NCBI GenBank assembly: GCA_963942565.1
Contig: OZ012697.1
Span: forward strand, 28,375,312 to 28,439,311
Source: Maea johnstoni
Taxonomy: Eukaryota > Annelida > Polychaeta > Spionida > Magelonidae
Reading direction: 5' to 3'
Length of the DNA: 64,000 bases
The notes beneath the pieces were generated by a model, which was given only the letters and a program-made list of their open reading frames with translations, made no database searches and was not told the DNA's origin. The position numbers and the translations under genes were made by a program. Every line of letters starts with the position of its first letter. Position 1 is the stretch's first letter. Of this stretch, positions 20,559 to 32,210 are shown piece by piece.

Positions 20559-23500
20559 GTGAAGGAAAATCAAATCATGTCTGATGCTGTCAAACAAAGG
20601 ACTGCCCTTAGAGGATGGGTGACTAGAACCTCTAGGAAACTGGATAGTGTGTGCATGGGCAAACAAGTGGACAAGTATGTATTGACTGATTTGATTGAGG
20701 AGTTTGACAAGCACATGGACAAATTAGACAATGTTCAATCACAGATTGAAATTGAAATGGACATAGATCAATTAGACCAGGAAATTGACTCTGCAGGAAA
20801 TTTCAGGGATAAAGTGAGAATCCCTAGGATAGAAGCAGGGAAGTTACTTGGAAAAATGTTGGACAATAAAGCTAACCCTGCAAGTGACAATGGATCCCAC
20901 ATATCTACTACAAAGGAAGCTAACTTACCTAAACTGGAACTTCCTACTTTCTCAGGTGAAGTTACAGAATGGCAGACATTTTGGGACCAGTTTTGTGCTG
21001 TGGTGGACAATTCTGACCTTCCTGAAGTTAGTAAATTTTCATACCTTTTGTCATTATTGAAAGGTGATGCCAAGTTAGCCATTCAGGGTCTATCCCTCAC
21101 CGCTGGACATTATACAATTGCCTGTCAGATCCTGTGCGAACGTTTTGGGCGTAAGGAGCGTATCATATTCGCCCATATTCAAAACTTGTTAAACGTATCT
21201 ACGCCGTCAGCAAACAAGAACAAGGTTTCATCGCTATGGACACTTCAAGATGATTTGTTAGCACACATTCGCAGTTTGGAGGCACTTGGTGTGACCGGCT
21301 CACAGTATGGGGTCATTTTGACTCCATTGATTTTGTCTCGCCTACCGCAGGATATTCGCATGGAATGGGCGCGTGAGGGAGAGGGACATGAAAGTGATTT
21401 GAGCTGGTTGCTTGAATTTCTGAAGAAAGAGATACAACGACGGGAGCGATCTCAGACATTTCGTGAAACACCACCAGCTAGTGAAAAAACTCAACCTTCG
21501 GTACCTGAGGAACGCAGGAGAGTGGCTTCGGTAGCTACTTTGTCCAGTTTTAGTGATTCTAGGTGTGGCATTTGTCATAAACCACATCAAACAGAGCGGT
21601 GCTGGGACTTAACTAACTATCCGATAAGTGTGCGCAGAGAAAAAATCTTAAAGGCTGGCCTTTGTTTTCGGTGTTTGGGCCAAGGGCACATAGCGCGTGG
21701 ATGCGAACAAAAGTGTTTCTACTGCAAAAGGGGGCATCACGCCTTACTGTGTTCTCCAAGTACTAGTGTGAAAACCTTTACAGCCGAGCCACATAGTCAA
21801 AATGTTCCTGTTTCTCATTCTATCACTACTCGAGTGTCAAGTGTTAACACTAATGATGTGAAAACTCGTATTTTGTTGCAGTCAGCATCAGTAGAGGTCA
21901 GAGGTCAAAAGGGTGTTACTCGTGCCAATGTTCTTTTTGACACAGGTTCAGATCGTTCTTACATTTCAGGTGATCTCGTACAGAAAGTAGGTCCTGAGTG
22001 GGTAGGTACTCAGTCAGTTTCCTACGCTGCATTTGGCAGCAAAACGTCTAGTAAGAGTGAACTTCGCAACATGTTTCAGGTCAATCTCAAGGGTTCTGGT
22101 GGTACTTCTGAATTTCTTACAGTTACAGAGGTTCCTGTTATATGTGCACCTTTGTTCAGACCAGAAATTCCAAGGTTTGTGATGGAGTCTTTAGGTGGTG
22201 TAGAGCTTGCTACACATGATATTGAGGGAAAACATATTTCCGTTGACATTTTGGTAGGTCTGGATTCTTACTGGAAGTTTGTCAAACCGGGGATAACTAC
22301 CCTCCCAGGGGGACTTGTTGCTCAGGAAACAGTGTTCGGTAGTATTCTATCAGGTCCCCTACCTAGTGTTGAGGTTTCTACTTCGGCCGTTTCTCATCAG
22401 TTGTTGTGTGTGAATGACTTATCTGATTCCACTTTGCAGAAGTTTTGGGATTTGGAGTCTATTGGTATCAGTGAGAAGGTTGATGTGGAAATAGATCCTA
22501 TTCTTCAGGAGTTTGAGGAGACTGTTGTGTTCCGTGATGATAGGTATGAGGTGACTCTACCGTGGAAGTCGGGTTTTGTTGATAAACTCCAAGACAATGA
22601 GATGCAAGCTCGAAGCCGACTTGCTGGTCTTACACGCAAGTTATCTAAGACCCCAGAGTTGGATGAGGCATATAACAAGGCTATACAGGAGATGGAGGAA
22701 AATGGTGTGATAGAGGAAGTCCCTCAAAGTGAGTTAGTTAGCTCCTATCCTGTGTTTTACATGCCTCATAGACCCGTGATTCGTGAAAGTAGTATTTCTA
22801 CTAAAATCAGGCCAGTGTTTGATGCATCGGCTTCTGGTGCAAATGGTCTATCCTTGAATGATTGTATGCACAAAGGTCCTAACTTGATTCCTAATCTAGC
22901 CGAGATGCTTATTAGGTTTCGTAGGTGGAAAGTGGCTTTGACTGCAGATATTACCAAGGCATTTCTGCAGGTTGGTGTGAGGCAAGAGGACCAGGATGTT
23001 CACAGGTTTTTGTGGAATGATCATGGTGATGTGAAGGTGATGAGGTTTGTGCGTGTTCCGTTTGGAAACAGATGTAGCCCCTTTCTTCTTAATGCTACAA
23101 TACAGCATCACCTGTCTTCAGTCCCGTCCACTCCGGTCATTGAGGAAATGAAAGAAAACTTCTATGTTGATGATTTGCTGACTGGAGGGGATGATGAGCA
23201 GGGAGTTTGTGACATGCTTAGTGAAGCAACTAGTGTGATGGCTAAAGCTAGTATGAAATTAGCCAAAGTCGGTTCTAACAGTGAACGGGTGTATCAAGAA
23301 GTTGATTCCAAGTTTCAGGAAACCATCAAAGTTCTTGGTTTGAAGTGGGTTCCTACTTCTGATACTTTCACTTTTGAGGTGATGGATGTACCCAGTGATA
23401 TAGTGGTGACCAAACGTGTGGTACTCAGTTTCATTTCTCGCCTTTTCGATCCTCTTGGGTTTTTGACCCCGGTCATCATGTTGGCCAAGTGTCTTTTCCA

Positions 23501-25841
23501 GGATCTGTGGAGGGAGGGATTGGATTGGGATGATGAGATACCTGTACCATTGCAGCAAGTATTTCTGCAATGGGTGGAGGGTCTGAGACATTTACGTGAT
23601 TTGAGCATTCCTCGTAGTTACTCCGGTTTTCCGTGGAGCGACATGAGAGATATTGAGCTTCATGCTTTTGGGGATGCTTCGGAAAAGGGATATGGAGCGT
23701 GTGTGTATCTTAGATACCGTCTTCCAAATGGCAACTTTGACAGTGTTTTGATTATATCAAAAGCACGAGTTGCACCCCTGAAGAAATTGACTTTACCCAG
23801 ACTGGAGTTGTTGGGAGCCTTGCTGTGTGCTAGACTATTAGTGTTTGTGAGGAAAGCTCTCAAACTGCCTACTGAGGTAGAGTCTAGGTGCTGGACAGAT
23901 TCAACTATTGTCCTGACTTGGATCAAGGGGGATCTTGGTCGGTGGAAGATGTTTGTTGAGAATAGAGTGAAAGCGATTCTCACGCTGACCTCCCCTCTCC
24001 AGTGGGGGCATTGTCCTGGGAAATACAACCCCGCTGATCTTGTTACTAGGGGAGTGTTTCCCGAAGATCTGTTGAAATCAAACCATTGGATTCATGGACC
24101 TGATTTCCTATCTAGTCCATTGAGATCCTCAGAGATAGAGGTTCCAGAGTGCAGTTTTGAGGAACTGGCGTGTGATGAAGTTTCCCCTAATGTCACATTG
24201 CTCTCTGTAGAGGATAAAAGTGTTCCAGATCCTATAGACATGGAGCGATGGGGAAGTTTTCAGAAAAGCATCAGAGTAGTAGCATGGGTGCTAAGATTCA
24301 TACACAATGTCAGAAACAAGTCCCAAGTCAGGAAAGGTGATCTAGTGTTTTCTGAAATGAGTGAAGCCAAATTGAAAGTTTTTCAGTTGGTTCAACAGTG
24401 TCATTACCAAAATGAGTTGACAGCCTTGAAACAAGGCAAAGAGATTCCTAAGAATTCATCGATAAGGAATCTGAACCCCTTTTTGGGGAAGGACGGTCTG
24501 TTGAGGGTTAGAGGACGTTTACAGATGTCAGATTTTTCTTTTGAAGAAAAACACCCTATCATTCTGCCCAAGTGCCACACTTCAATGTTGATAGTGAGAT
24601 TTCACCACAATTTGTTGAAGCATGTTGGGATTCAAACTATCCTGGTTTCTCTCAGGAATCATTATTGGATTGTTGGTGTCAGGCGCATTGCTAAACTAGT
24701 TAAGAAGCAGTGTATTGCTTGTCAGAAGCAAGATGCTCAGGCGTCCAGTCAGCCTGTGGCTCCTTTACCTGAGCTTCGAGTCAAGCCTGCACCACCTTTT
24801 GCTGTTGTTGGCATTGATCACACAGGTGCGCTGTTTTGTTGTGATTTACCAGGAAAGTTCTATGTGCTGTTATTTACCTGTGCTGTAGTTAGAGCGGTCC
24901 ATCTAGAGTTAGTGGACTCGCTCTCAGTGAAGGACACTCTTTTGGCTTTACGTAGGTTCGCAGCCAGACGTGGAGTACCCTCAGTCATTTACTCTGACAA
25001 TGCGAAAGGGTTTCAAGGCACTTCTAAGCAATTAGAGGGCGTGTTTGGTCACTTGACCCCTAAGTGGAAGTTCATTGCACCTAGGGCGCCCTGGTGGGGA
25101 GGATGGTGGGAACGTTTGATAGGATCGGTGAAGTCAGCTCTCAAAAGGTCAGTCGGATCTCGTTCATTAACTCGAATAGAGTTAGAGACCGTTTTAGATG
25201 AGGTCGAGGCATGTGTCAATTCTAGGCCTCTGACGTTTGTTGGTGATGACCTTAGTTCTGAGAGTCCTCTTACTCCATCCCACTTCTTGATAGGTAGAAG
25301 TCCTGATTCTAAGGCATCAGTGTCTGATAGGTTCTTCCCAGATAGTAGTCCTGGTTTGGTGTCTCGCAATCAAGTTTGGAGTGAAATGTTGAATAGATTT
25401 TGGTCTATTTGGTGTACAGACTACATTCGTGGTCTCCCTCTCTACAGGGGTCCTGAGGCTAAAGGAGATATTCAATTGGGTTCTGTAGTCCTCATCAGAG
25501 AGGATAACGCTCCTCGTCTGAAATGGCCCATTGGAGTTGTCAGGCAAGTTTATCCAGGCAAGGATGGTGTGGTTCGTACGGTGGATGTCCAAACAGTGAA
25601 AGGCACTTTTACTAGACCTATTCAGCGTTTACATGATTTAGAAATTAGTGAGAAACCTCAGATCGCTACTTTCGCAGACAATCAAAATTCTGGTAAACCT
25701 ATCAGGAACAGTAACAAAACATGTGACTCGGGTGGTATTCAAAGCGGTGAAATACCCAACAGTGCAAGTGATACAAATGACAATCGTAGATCCAGATATG
25801 GAAGAGTACTGAAGCCAGCTAGAAGATTCTCATTTGACTGA
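20559..25841 (+). CDS. BEL/Pao gag-pol polyprotein
   Basis: Single frame of 1,760 codons. Parts in order: a gag region with the LPKLELPTFSGE block (about residues 120-215); two zinc knuckles of CxxC type (about 367-400); an aspartic protease with LFDTGSDRSYIS (about 460); a Pao-type reverse transcriptase with YVDDLLTGG (about 868); an RNase H region; an H2C2 zinc finger and integrase core with GIDHTG and YSDNAKGF (about 1365-1600); and a C-terminal DUF5641-like segment. No envelope gene is seen. The element looks whole. Confidence 0.96.
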   Translation: MKENQIMSDAVKQRTALRGWVTRTSRKLDSVCMGKQVDKYVLTDLIEEFDKHMDKLDNVQSQIEIEMDIDQLDQEIDSAGNFRDKVRIPRIEAGKLLGKMLDNKANPASDNGSHISTTKEANLPKLELPTFSGEVTEWQTFWDQFCAVVDNSDLPEVSKFSYLLSLLKGDAKLAIQGLSLTAGHYTIACQILCERFGRKERIIFAHIQNLLNVSTPSANKNKVSSLWTLQDDLLAHIRSLEALGVTGSQYGVILTPLILSRLPQDIRMEWAREGEGHESDLSWLLEFLKKEIQRRERSQTFRETPPASEKTQPSVPEERRRVASVATLSSFSDSRCGICHKPHQTERCWDLTNYPISVRREKILKAGLCFRCLGQGHIARGCEQKCFYCKRGHHALLCSPSTSVKTFTAEPHSQNVPVSHSITTRVSSVNTNDVKTRILLQSASVEVRGQKGVTRANVLFDTGSDRSYISGDLVQKVGPEWVGTQSVSYAAFGSKTSSKSELRNMFQVNLKGSGGTSEFLTVTEVPVICAPLFRPEIPRFVMESLGGVELATHDIEGKHISVDILVGLDSYWKFVKPGITTLPGGLVAQETVFGSILSGPLPSVEVSTSAVSHQLLCVNDLSDSTLQKFWDLESIGISEKVDVEIDPILQEFEETVVFRDDRYEVTLPWKSGFVDKLQDNEMQARSRLAGLTRKLSKTPELDEAYNKAIQEMEENGVIEEVPQSELVSSYPVFYMPHRPVIRESSISTKIRPVFDASASGANGLSLNDCMHKGPNLIPNLAEMLIRFRRWKVALTADITKAFLQVGVRQEDQDVHRFLWNDHGDVKVMRFVRVPFGNRCSPFLLNATIQHHLSSVPSTPVIEEMKENFYVDDLLTGGDDEQGVCDMLSEATSVMAKASMKLAKVGSNSERVYQEVDSKFQETIKVLGLKWVPTSDTFTFEVMDVPSDIVVTKRVVLSFISRLFDPLGFLTPVIMLAKCLFQDLWREGLDWDDEIPVPLQQVFLQWVEGLRHLRDLSIPRSYSGFPWSDMRDIELHAFGDASEKGYGACVYLRYRLPNGNFDSVLIISKARVAPLKKLTLPRLELLGALLCARLLVFVRKALKLPTEVESRCWTDSTIVLTWIKGDLGRWKMFVENRVKAILTLTSPLQWGHCPGKYNPADLVTRGVFPEDLLKSNHWIHGPDFLSSPLRSSEIEVPECSFEELACDEVSPNVTLLSVEDKSVPDPIDMERWGSFQKSIRVVAWVLRFIHNVRNKSQVRKGDLVFSEMSEAKLKVFQLVQQCHYQNELTALKQGKEIPKNSSIRNLNPFLGKDGLLRVRGRLQMSDFSFEEKHPIILPKCHTSMLIVRFHHNLLKHVGIQTILVSLRNHYWIVGVRRIAKLVKKQCIACQKQDAQASSQPVAPLPELRVKPAPPFAVVGIDHTGALFCCDLPGKFYVLLFTCAVVRAVHLELVDSLSVKDTLLALRRFAARRGVPSVIYSDNAKGFQGTSKQLEGVFGHLTPKWKFIAPRAPWWGGWWERLIGSVKSALKRSVGSRSLTRIELETVLDEVEACVNSRPLTFVGDDLSSESPLTPSHFLIGRSPDSKASVSDRFFPDSSPGLVSRNQVWSEMLNRFWSIWCTDYIRGLPLYRGPEAKGDIQLGSVVLIREDNAPRLKWPIGVVRQVYPGKDGVVRTVDVQTVKGTFTRPIQRLHDLEISEKPQIATFADNQNSGKPIRNSNKTCDSGGIQSGEIPNSASDTNDNRRSRYGRVLKPARRFSFD

Positions 25842-26030
25842 TATGTGTGATTAATTGTATTTTGAGGAATCTTAGTCAGTACTCTGTGTGCGTTTAAGAA
25901 CATTGATATTGTTTGCAAGAGATTGGACTAAGTATGCAAATACTGGAGGATGAATGGACTAAGAAACAAACTCTTTAAACGTTAATTCTTATTGGTTCGT
26001 AGTTGTCACTACTTCCCAATGGGTGGAGAA

Positions 26031-26341
26031 TGTCGGAGATTATTAAGTGTATTCTAGTGTTAGTATTGTTATGTAGTAATGCGACCAGTGCTGCCACCTA
26101 TATGTTGGTATGTTAACTAATGTAACTTGACTCATGCTGTATGCAGTATTTCTATTTATAGATCCTAGGTGGTAGGCTGTCTATTGTTTTGCATTGGTCA
26201 TGTGATTGTTTAATTGCTCTCCCAACTAAGAGGTAATAAAAGGGGCTTGGCAGAAGCCATATTGGATTCAGTGAAGATATAGTTGTGATGTGTTGTTCTT
26301 TGATCCTGGGCTTAGTTGAGTGGGTTGTTTAATTCTCAACA
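26031..26341 (+). repeat. 3' LTR of the BEL/Pao element
   Basis: 311 bp, no difference from the 5' LTR seen on reading. It is preceded by a purine-rich gggtggagaa that fits a polypurine tract. Confidence 0.95.
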
Positions 26342-29300
26342 AATACTATACGGTCGCCCACTATGAAACCTTATCGTATGAAGCTTTCTATTATGGCTTT
26401 AGTCAGGGTCCTGTCACCCCTCCGAAATGGAATAGTCAAATACTATACGGTCGCCCATTATGAAACCTTATCGTATGAAGCTTTCTATTATGCCAATTTA
26501 TGGCTTTAGTCAGGGTCCTGTCACCCCTCCGGAATGGAATAGTCAAATACTATACGGTCGCCCATTATGAAACCATATCGTATGAAGCTTTCTATTATGC
26601 CAATTTATGGCTTTAGTCAGGGTCCTGTCACCCCTCCGGAATGGAATAGTCAAATACTATACGGTCGCCCATTATGAAACCTTATCGTATGAAGCTTTCT
26701 ATTATGCCAATTTATGGCTTTAGTCAGGGTCCTGTCACCCCTCCGAAATGGAATAGTCAAATACTATACGGTCGCCCATTATGAAACCTTATCGTATGAA
26801 GCTTTCTATTATGCCAATTTATGGCTTTAGTCAGGTTCCTGTCACCTCTCCGGAATGGAATAGTCAAATACTATACGGTCGCCCATTATGAAACCTTATC
26901 GTATGAAGCTTTCTATTATGGCTTCAGTCAGGGTCCTGTCACCCCTCCGAAATGGAATAGTCAAATACTATACGGTCGCCCATTATGAAACCTTATTGTA
27001 TGATGCTTTCTATTATGCCAATTTATGGCTTTAGTCTGGGTCCTGTCACCCCTCCGGAATGGAATAGTCAAATACTATATGGTCGCCCATTATGAAACCT
27101 TATCGTATGAAGCTTTCTATTATGCCAATTTATGGCTTTAGTCAGGGTCCTGTCACCCCTCCGGAATGGAATAGTCAAATACTATACGGTCGCCCATTAC
27201 GAAACCTTACCGTATGAAGCTTTCTATTATGGCTTTAGTCGGGGTCCTGTCACCCCTCCGGAATGGAATAGTCAAATACTATACGGTCGCCCACTATGAA
27301 ACCTTATCGTACGAAGCTTTCGATTATGGCTTTAGTCAGGGTCCTGTCACCCCTCCGAAATGGAATAGTCAAATACTATACGGTCGCCCATTACGAAACC
27401 TTATCGTATGAAGCTTTCTATTATGCCAATTTATGGCTTTAGTCAGGGTCCTGTCACCCCTCCAGAATGGAATAGTCAAATACTGTACGGTCGCCCATTA
27501 TGAAACCTTATCGTATGAAGCTTTCTATTATGCCAATTTATGGCTTTAGTCAGGGTCCTGTCACCCCTCCGGAATGGAATAGTCAAATACTATACGGTCG
27601 CCCATTATGAAACCTTACCGTAATAAAACTTTCTATTATGGCTTTAGTCAGGGTCCTGTCACCCCTCCGGAATGAAATAGTCAAATACTATACGGTCGCC
27701 CACTATGAAACCTTATCGTACGAAGCTTTCTATTATGGCTTTAGTCAGGGTCCTGTCACCCCTCCGGAATGGAATAGTCTAATACTATACGGTCGCCCAC
27801 TATGAAACCTTATCGTATGAAGCTTTCTATTATGGCTTTAGTCAGGGTCCTGTCGCCCCTCCGAAATGGAATAGTCAAATACTATACGGTCGCCCACTAT
27901 GAAACCTTATCGTATGAAGCTTTCTATTATGGCTTTAGTCAGGGTCCTGTCACCCCTCCGAAATGGAAAAGTCAAATACTATACGGTCGCCCATTATGAA
28001 ACCTTATCGTATGAAGCTTTCTATTATGCCAATTTATGGCTTTAGTCAGGGTCCTGTCACCCCTCCGGAATGGAATAGTCAAATACTATACGGTCGCCCA
28101 TTATGAAACCATATCGTATGAAGCTTTCTATTATGCCAATTTATGGCTTTAGTCAGGGTCCTGTCACCCCTCCGGAATGGAATAGTCAAATACTATACGG
28201 TCGCCCATTATGAAACCTTATCGTATGAAGCTTTCTATTATGCCAATTTATGGCTTTAGTCAGGGTCCTGTCACCCCTCCGAAATGGAATAGTCAAATAC
28301 TATACGGTCGCCCATTATGAAACCTTATCGTATGAAGCTTTCTATTATGCCAATTTATGGCTTTAGTCAGGTTCCTGTCACCTCTCCGGAATGGAATAGT
28401 CAAATACTATACGGTCGCCCATTATGAAACCTTATCGTATGAAGCTTTCTATTATGGCTTCAGTCAGGGTCCTGTCACCCCTCCGAAATGGAATAGTCAA
28501 ATACTATACGGTCGCCCATTATGAAACCTTATTGTATGAAGCGTTCTATTATGCCAATTTATGGCTTTAGTCTGGGTCCTGTCACCCCTCCGGAATCGAA
28601 TAGTCAAATACTATATGGTCGCCCATTATGAAACCTTATCGTATGAAGCTTTCTATTATGCCAATTTATGGCTTTAGTCAGGGTCCTGTCACCCCTCCGG
28701 AATGGAATAGTCAAATACTATACGGTCGCCCATTATGAAACCTTATCGTATGAAGCTTTCTATTATGCCAATTTATGGCTTTAGTCAGGGTCCTGTCACC
28801 CCTCCGGAATGGAATAGTCAAATACTATACGGTCGCCCACTATGAAACCTTATCGTACGAAGCTTTCGTTTATGGCTTTAGTCAGGGTCCTGTCACCCCT
28901 CCGAAATGGAATAGTCAAATACTATACGGTCGCCCATTACGAAACCTTATCGTATGAAGCTTTCTATTATGCCAATTTATGGCTTTAGTCAGGGTCCTGT
29001 CACCCCTCCGGAATGGAATAGTCAAATACTGTACGGTCGCCCATTATGAAACCTTATCGTATGAAGCTTTCTATTATGCCAATTTATGGCTTTAGTCAGG
29101 GTCCCGTCACCCCTCCGGAATGGAATAGTCAAATACTATACGGTCGCCCATTACGAAACCTTACCGTAATAAAACTTTCTATTATGGCTTTAGTCAGGGT
29201 CCTGTCACCCCTCCGGAATGAAATAGTCAAATACTATACGGTCGCCCACTATGAAACCTTATCGTACGAAGCTTTCTATTATGGCTTTAGTCAGGGTCCT

Positions 29301-30140
29301 GTCACCCCTCCGAAATGGAATAGTCAAATACTATACGGTCGCCCATTACGAAACCTTATCGTATGAAGCTTTCTATTATGCCAATTTATGGCTTTAGTCA
29401 GGGTCCTGTCACCCCTCCGGAATGGAATAGTCAAATACTATACGGTTGCCCATTATGAAACCTTATCGTATGAAGCTTTCTATTATGGCTTTAGTCAGGG
29501 TCCTGTCACCCCTCCGGAATGGAATAGTCAAATACTATACGGTCGCCCCCTATGAAACCTTATCGTACGAAGCTTTCTATTATGGCTTTAGTCAGGGTCC
29601 TGTCACCCCTCCGAAATGGAATAGTCAAATACTATACGGTCGCCCATTACGAAACCTTATCGTATGAAGCTTTCTATTATGCCAATTTATGGCTTTAGTC
29701 AGGGTCCTGTCACCCCTCCGGAATGGAATAGTCAAATACTATACGGTCGCCCATTACGAAACCTTACCGTATGAAGCGTTCTATTATGGCTTTAGTCAGG
29801 GTCCTGTCACCCCTCCGGAATGGAATAGTCAAATACTTTACGGTTGCCCATTATGAAACCTTATCGTATGAAGCTTTCTATTATGGCTTTAGTCAGGGTC
29901 CTGTCACCCCTCCGGAATGGAATAGTCAAATACTATACGGTCGCCCACTATGAAACCTTATCGTACGAAGCTTTCTATTATGGCTTTAGTCAGGGTCCTG
30001 TCACCCCTCCGGAATGGAATAGTCAAATACTATACGGTCGCCCATTATGAAACCTTATCGTATGAAGCTTTCTATTATGGCTTTAGTCAGGGTCCTGTCA
30101 CCCCTCCGGAATGGAATAGTCAAATACTATACGGTCGCTC
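26342..30140 (+). repeat. 97/107-bp satellite, right block with higher-order period
   Basis: About 37 head-to-tail units. Two length forms alternate: 97 bp, and 107 bp with an extra 10 bp (ccaatttatg) after CTATTATG. Shared private variants recur 1,536 bp apart: aaccatatcg at 26571 and 28107, and ggttcctgtcacctctc at 26834 and 28370. This indicates a higher-order repeat of about 15 units. The many 60-106-codon open frames (YGFSQGPVTPP and similar) are by-products of the unit. Confidence 0.95.
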
Positions 30141-30648
30141 ATGTCACAGCCTTTCATGTGGCAAGTGCGTAAATACTTCGATGAACAAAAACAATATATT
30201 AATCCATGGGAAATATCATTAGATTATTGGGCAAACTGATATCAAAGATAAGAGATGTCCTTGATGTCTATTGATGAACGATACGAACACTGTTCTAAGG
30301 TCAGATGAAATGGCCTGGGCCAGACTATAGTCAATGCACCAGTCTATTGAATCCCCTGAAGGGAGGGGCCGGGAAATTGCTGGGTGAGGTCGGGCTTATC
30401 TAGTGTAATCTACCAAAATGCTGCCCCATGGGAAGGGGACATCACTAATTAGTAGGACGAGGCTGATAGTTTGGGGCACAGGGTGGGGATAGTGTATAGG
30501 GGGGGGGGGGGGGGGCTCACCCAAATCCTCCTCAAAATATCCTAACATTTGTTTTTGATTGAAAGCCCAGTAGGCCGTGAACAGTGGACAAACAAGTGAA
30601 ATAAAATTGTGTCGTCATGATAGAACCGGCACTGAATGTGGCTACTTA
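30141..30648. other. Between satellite and MITE, no gene
   Basis: Unique sequence with a 17-base G run near 30500. No coding signal. Confidence 0.4.
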
Positions 30649-30846
30649 GGGCTATTCCATTTGAATGTACATGGGGGGGGGGGGGGGGGGGGGGTGGAAC
30701 GCTCACAATTTCAGACCCCCCCCCCCCCATGATTGTTTTTTCATGTAAACCCCCAATTTTTTCATCTTGACCCCCTCCCCCCATGATTTTTTAATAGGTG
30801 AGCGTTCCACACCCTCCCCCCCATGTACATTCAAATGGAATAGCCC
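30649..30846. mobile_element. TTA-flanked MITE with poly-G/poly-C core
   Basis: 198 bp with about 30-bp inverted ends GGGCTATTCCATTTGAATGT, flanked by TTA at 30646-30648 and 30847-30849. Harbinger-like by flank and end type. The interior has long G and C runs, so its length in the assembly may be wrong. Confidence 0.8.
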
Positions 30847-31343
30847 TTAGCACTAAGAAAGCATTATTAGTTTTTATTTTAGGAAGTACCTGCATCTGGG
30901 CAAATCAACATGATAAAAGTTTATTTTCAATTTTATTTTTCATATTTGTAATGCCCACATGGCTAGAAATATGGTTCACAAGATGTGTCCCAGGGTTGGG
31001 GAATAGGGACAAGGAAATTAAATGAGCCCTTGGGGTGCGGACTAGGTTCTTAGTCCCTAACGGGTTGTGTTGATCAAGCAGTGTAGTGTAGTACCGGGTA
31101 CGGTAGATAGTTGGCACCACCCGATCTCTAGGGGTTTTAGGCCATACTCAAATTAAGTCCTTTATTCCCCTGGTGAGATAACCGTAAACTAAAATATGGC
31201 CACCTAGACTATCCGGTGCCTGGTAACAAAAACAAACATGACGTAAAAATCACATGACAGCCTAGAAATCTAGGCTAGGTTGCAAACAGACAGGAGACGT
31301 TTGTGGCTCTTTTCTGCACGTGGAATTTCATGAAAAACGTTAA

Positions 31344-32206
31344 GGTGATGGGTACCATTGCAAGCCAGTTAAAAGCCCTGTCCCAAAACACACCTCAAAG
31401 CAGCATAATCCTATAACTAGGTGTATCTCCAGGTTCCTGAGTGTTATCAGGTAGAGAATATCATCGCCACCTGTCATTATTCAATCCATATTCTGTTTTA
31501 TTTCAAAATTTACAACTTTTTTTCGAATGACATATTCTCATTAATTACGCAGTTGATGGTTACTGTAGGTTCACCGATACCTTAGGGATGTCATTGACTA
31601 TGCCCAATAAAAAGTATTTTTTTGATTTTTTACTGCTGAAGACTCTTACAGGCCATAACATTTGAAAATTTTAGTGAGATATCTTGTGTCCGGAGCCTAT
31701 AATCCAGTGGTGTTTTAGCAAGGACTGGCAACGCTGATCCCATGGGGCTAGGAACAAAAGACATTTGTTTAAAGACACACCTCGATGGTCGCGCGTCACA
31801 GTCAAGCAATGCCTAGAGTTGGGCATGCTATAAATAGTTGAGAAGCTCGAACTTAATGCACTTGGCGTCAAAACTTCTCACTAAAATGTTCAATGTTATG
31901 GCCTGTAAAAGTCTTCAGCAGTAAAAAATCAAAAAAATACTTTTTATTGGGCATAGTCAATGACATCCCTAAGGTATCTGTGAACCTACAGTAACCATCA
32001 ACTGCGTAATTAATGAGAATATGTCATTCGAAAAAAAAGTTGTAAATTTTGAAATAATATGGATTGAATAATGACAGGTGGCGATGATATTCTCTACCTG
32101 ATAACACTCAGGAACCTGGAGATACACCTAGTTATATAGGATTATGCTGCGTTGAGGTGTGTTTTGGGACAGGGCTTTTAACTGGCTTGCAATGGTACCC
32201 ATCACC
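31344..32206. mobile_element. 863-bp foldback element with about 335-bp inverted arms
   Basis: The left arm (31344 to about 31680) and right arm (about 31870 to 32206) are inverted copies with only a few differences, around a spacer of about 190-220 bp. Ends GGTGATGGGTACCATTGC are flanked by TTAA at 31340-31343 and 32207-32210. No coding capacity. A decayed relative of one arm lies at 38061-38170. Confidence 0.88.
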
Positions 32207-32210
32207 TTAA

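Larger units (their letters stand above)
20152..26341 (+). mobile_element. BEL/Pao LTR retrotransposon, looks whole
   Basis: Two 311-bp LTRs (20152-20462, 26031-26341; TGT...ACA) read as identical by eye. They are flanked by the 5-bp duplication AATAC at 20147-20151 and 26342-26346. A primer-binding site TGGTGCCGAAACCCGGGA follows the 5' LTR, and a purine-rich stretch precedes the 3' LTR. One open frame fills the interior. Identical LTRs point to a very recent insertion. It interrupts the satellite array. Confidence 0.97.

Noticed and set aside
26342-30140. Repeated YGFSQGPVTPP-type peptides, and resemblance to a CRISPR array
   Set aside because: Units are contiguous 97/107-bp tandem repeats without spacers in an animal genome; open frames follow from the unit and drift between frames.
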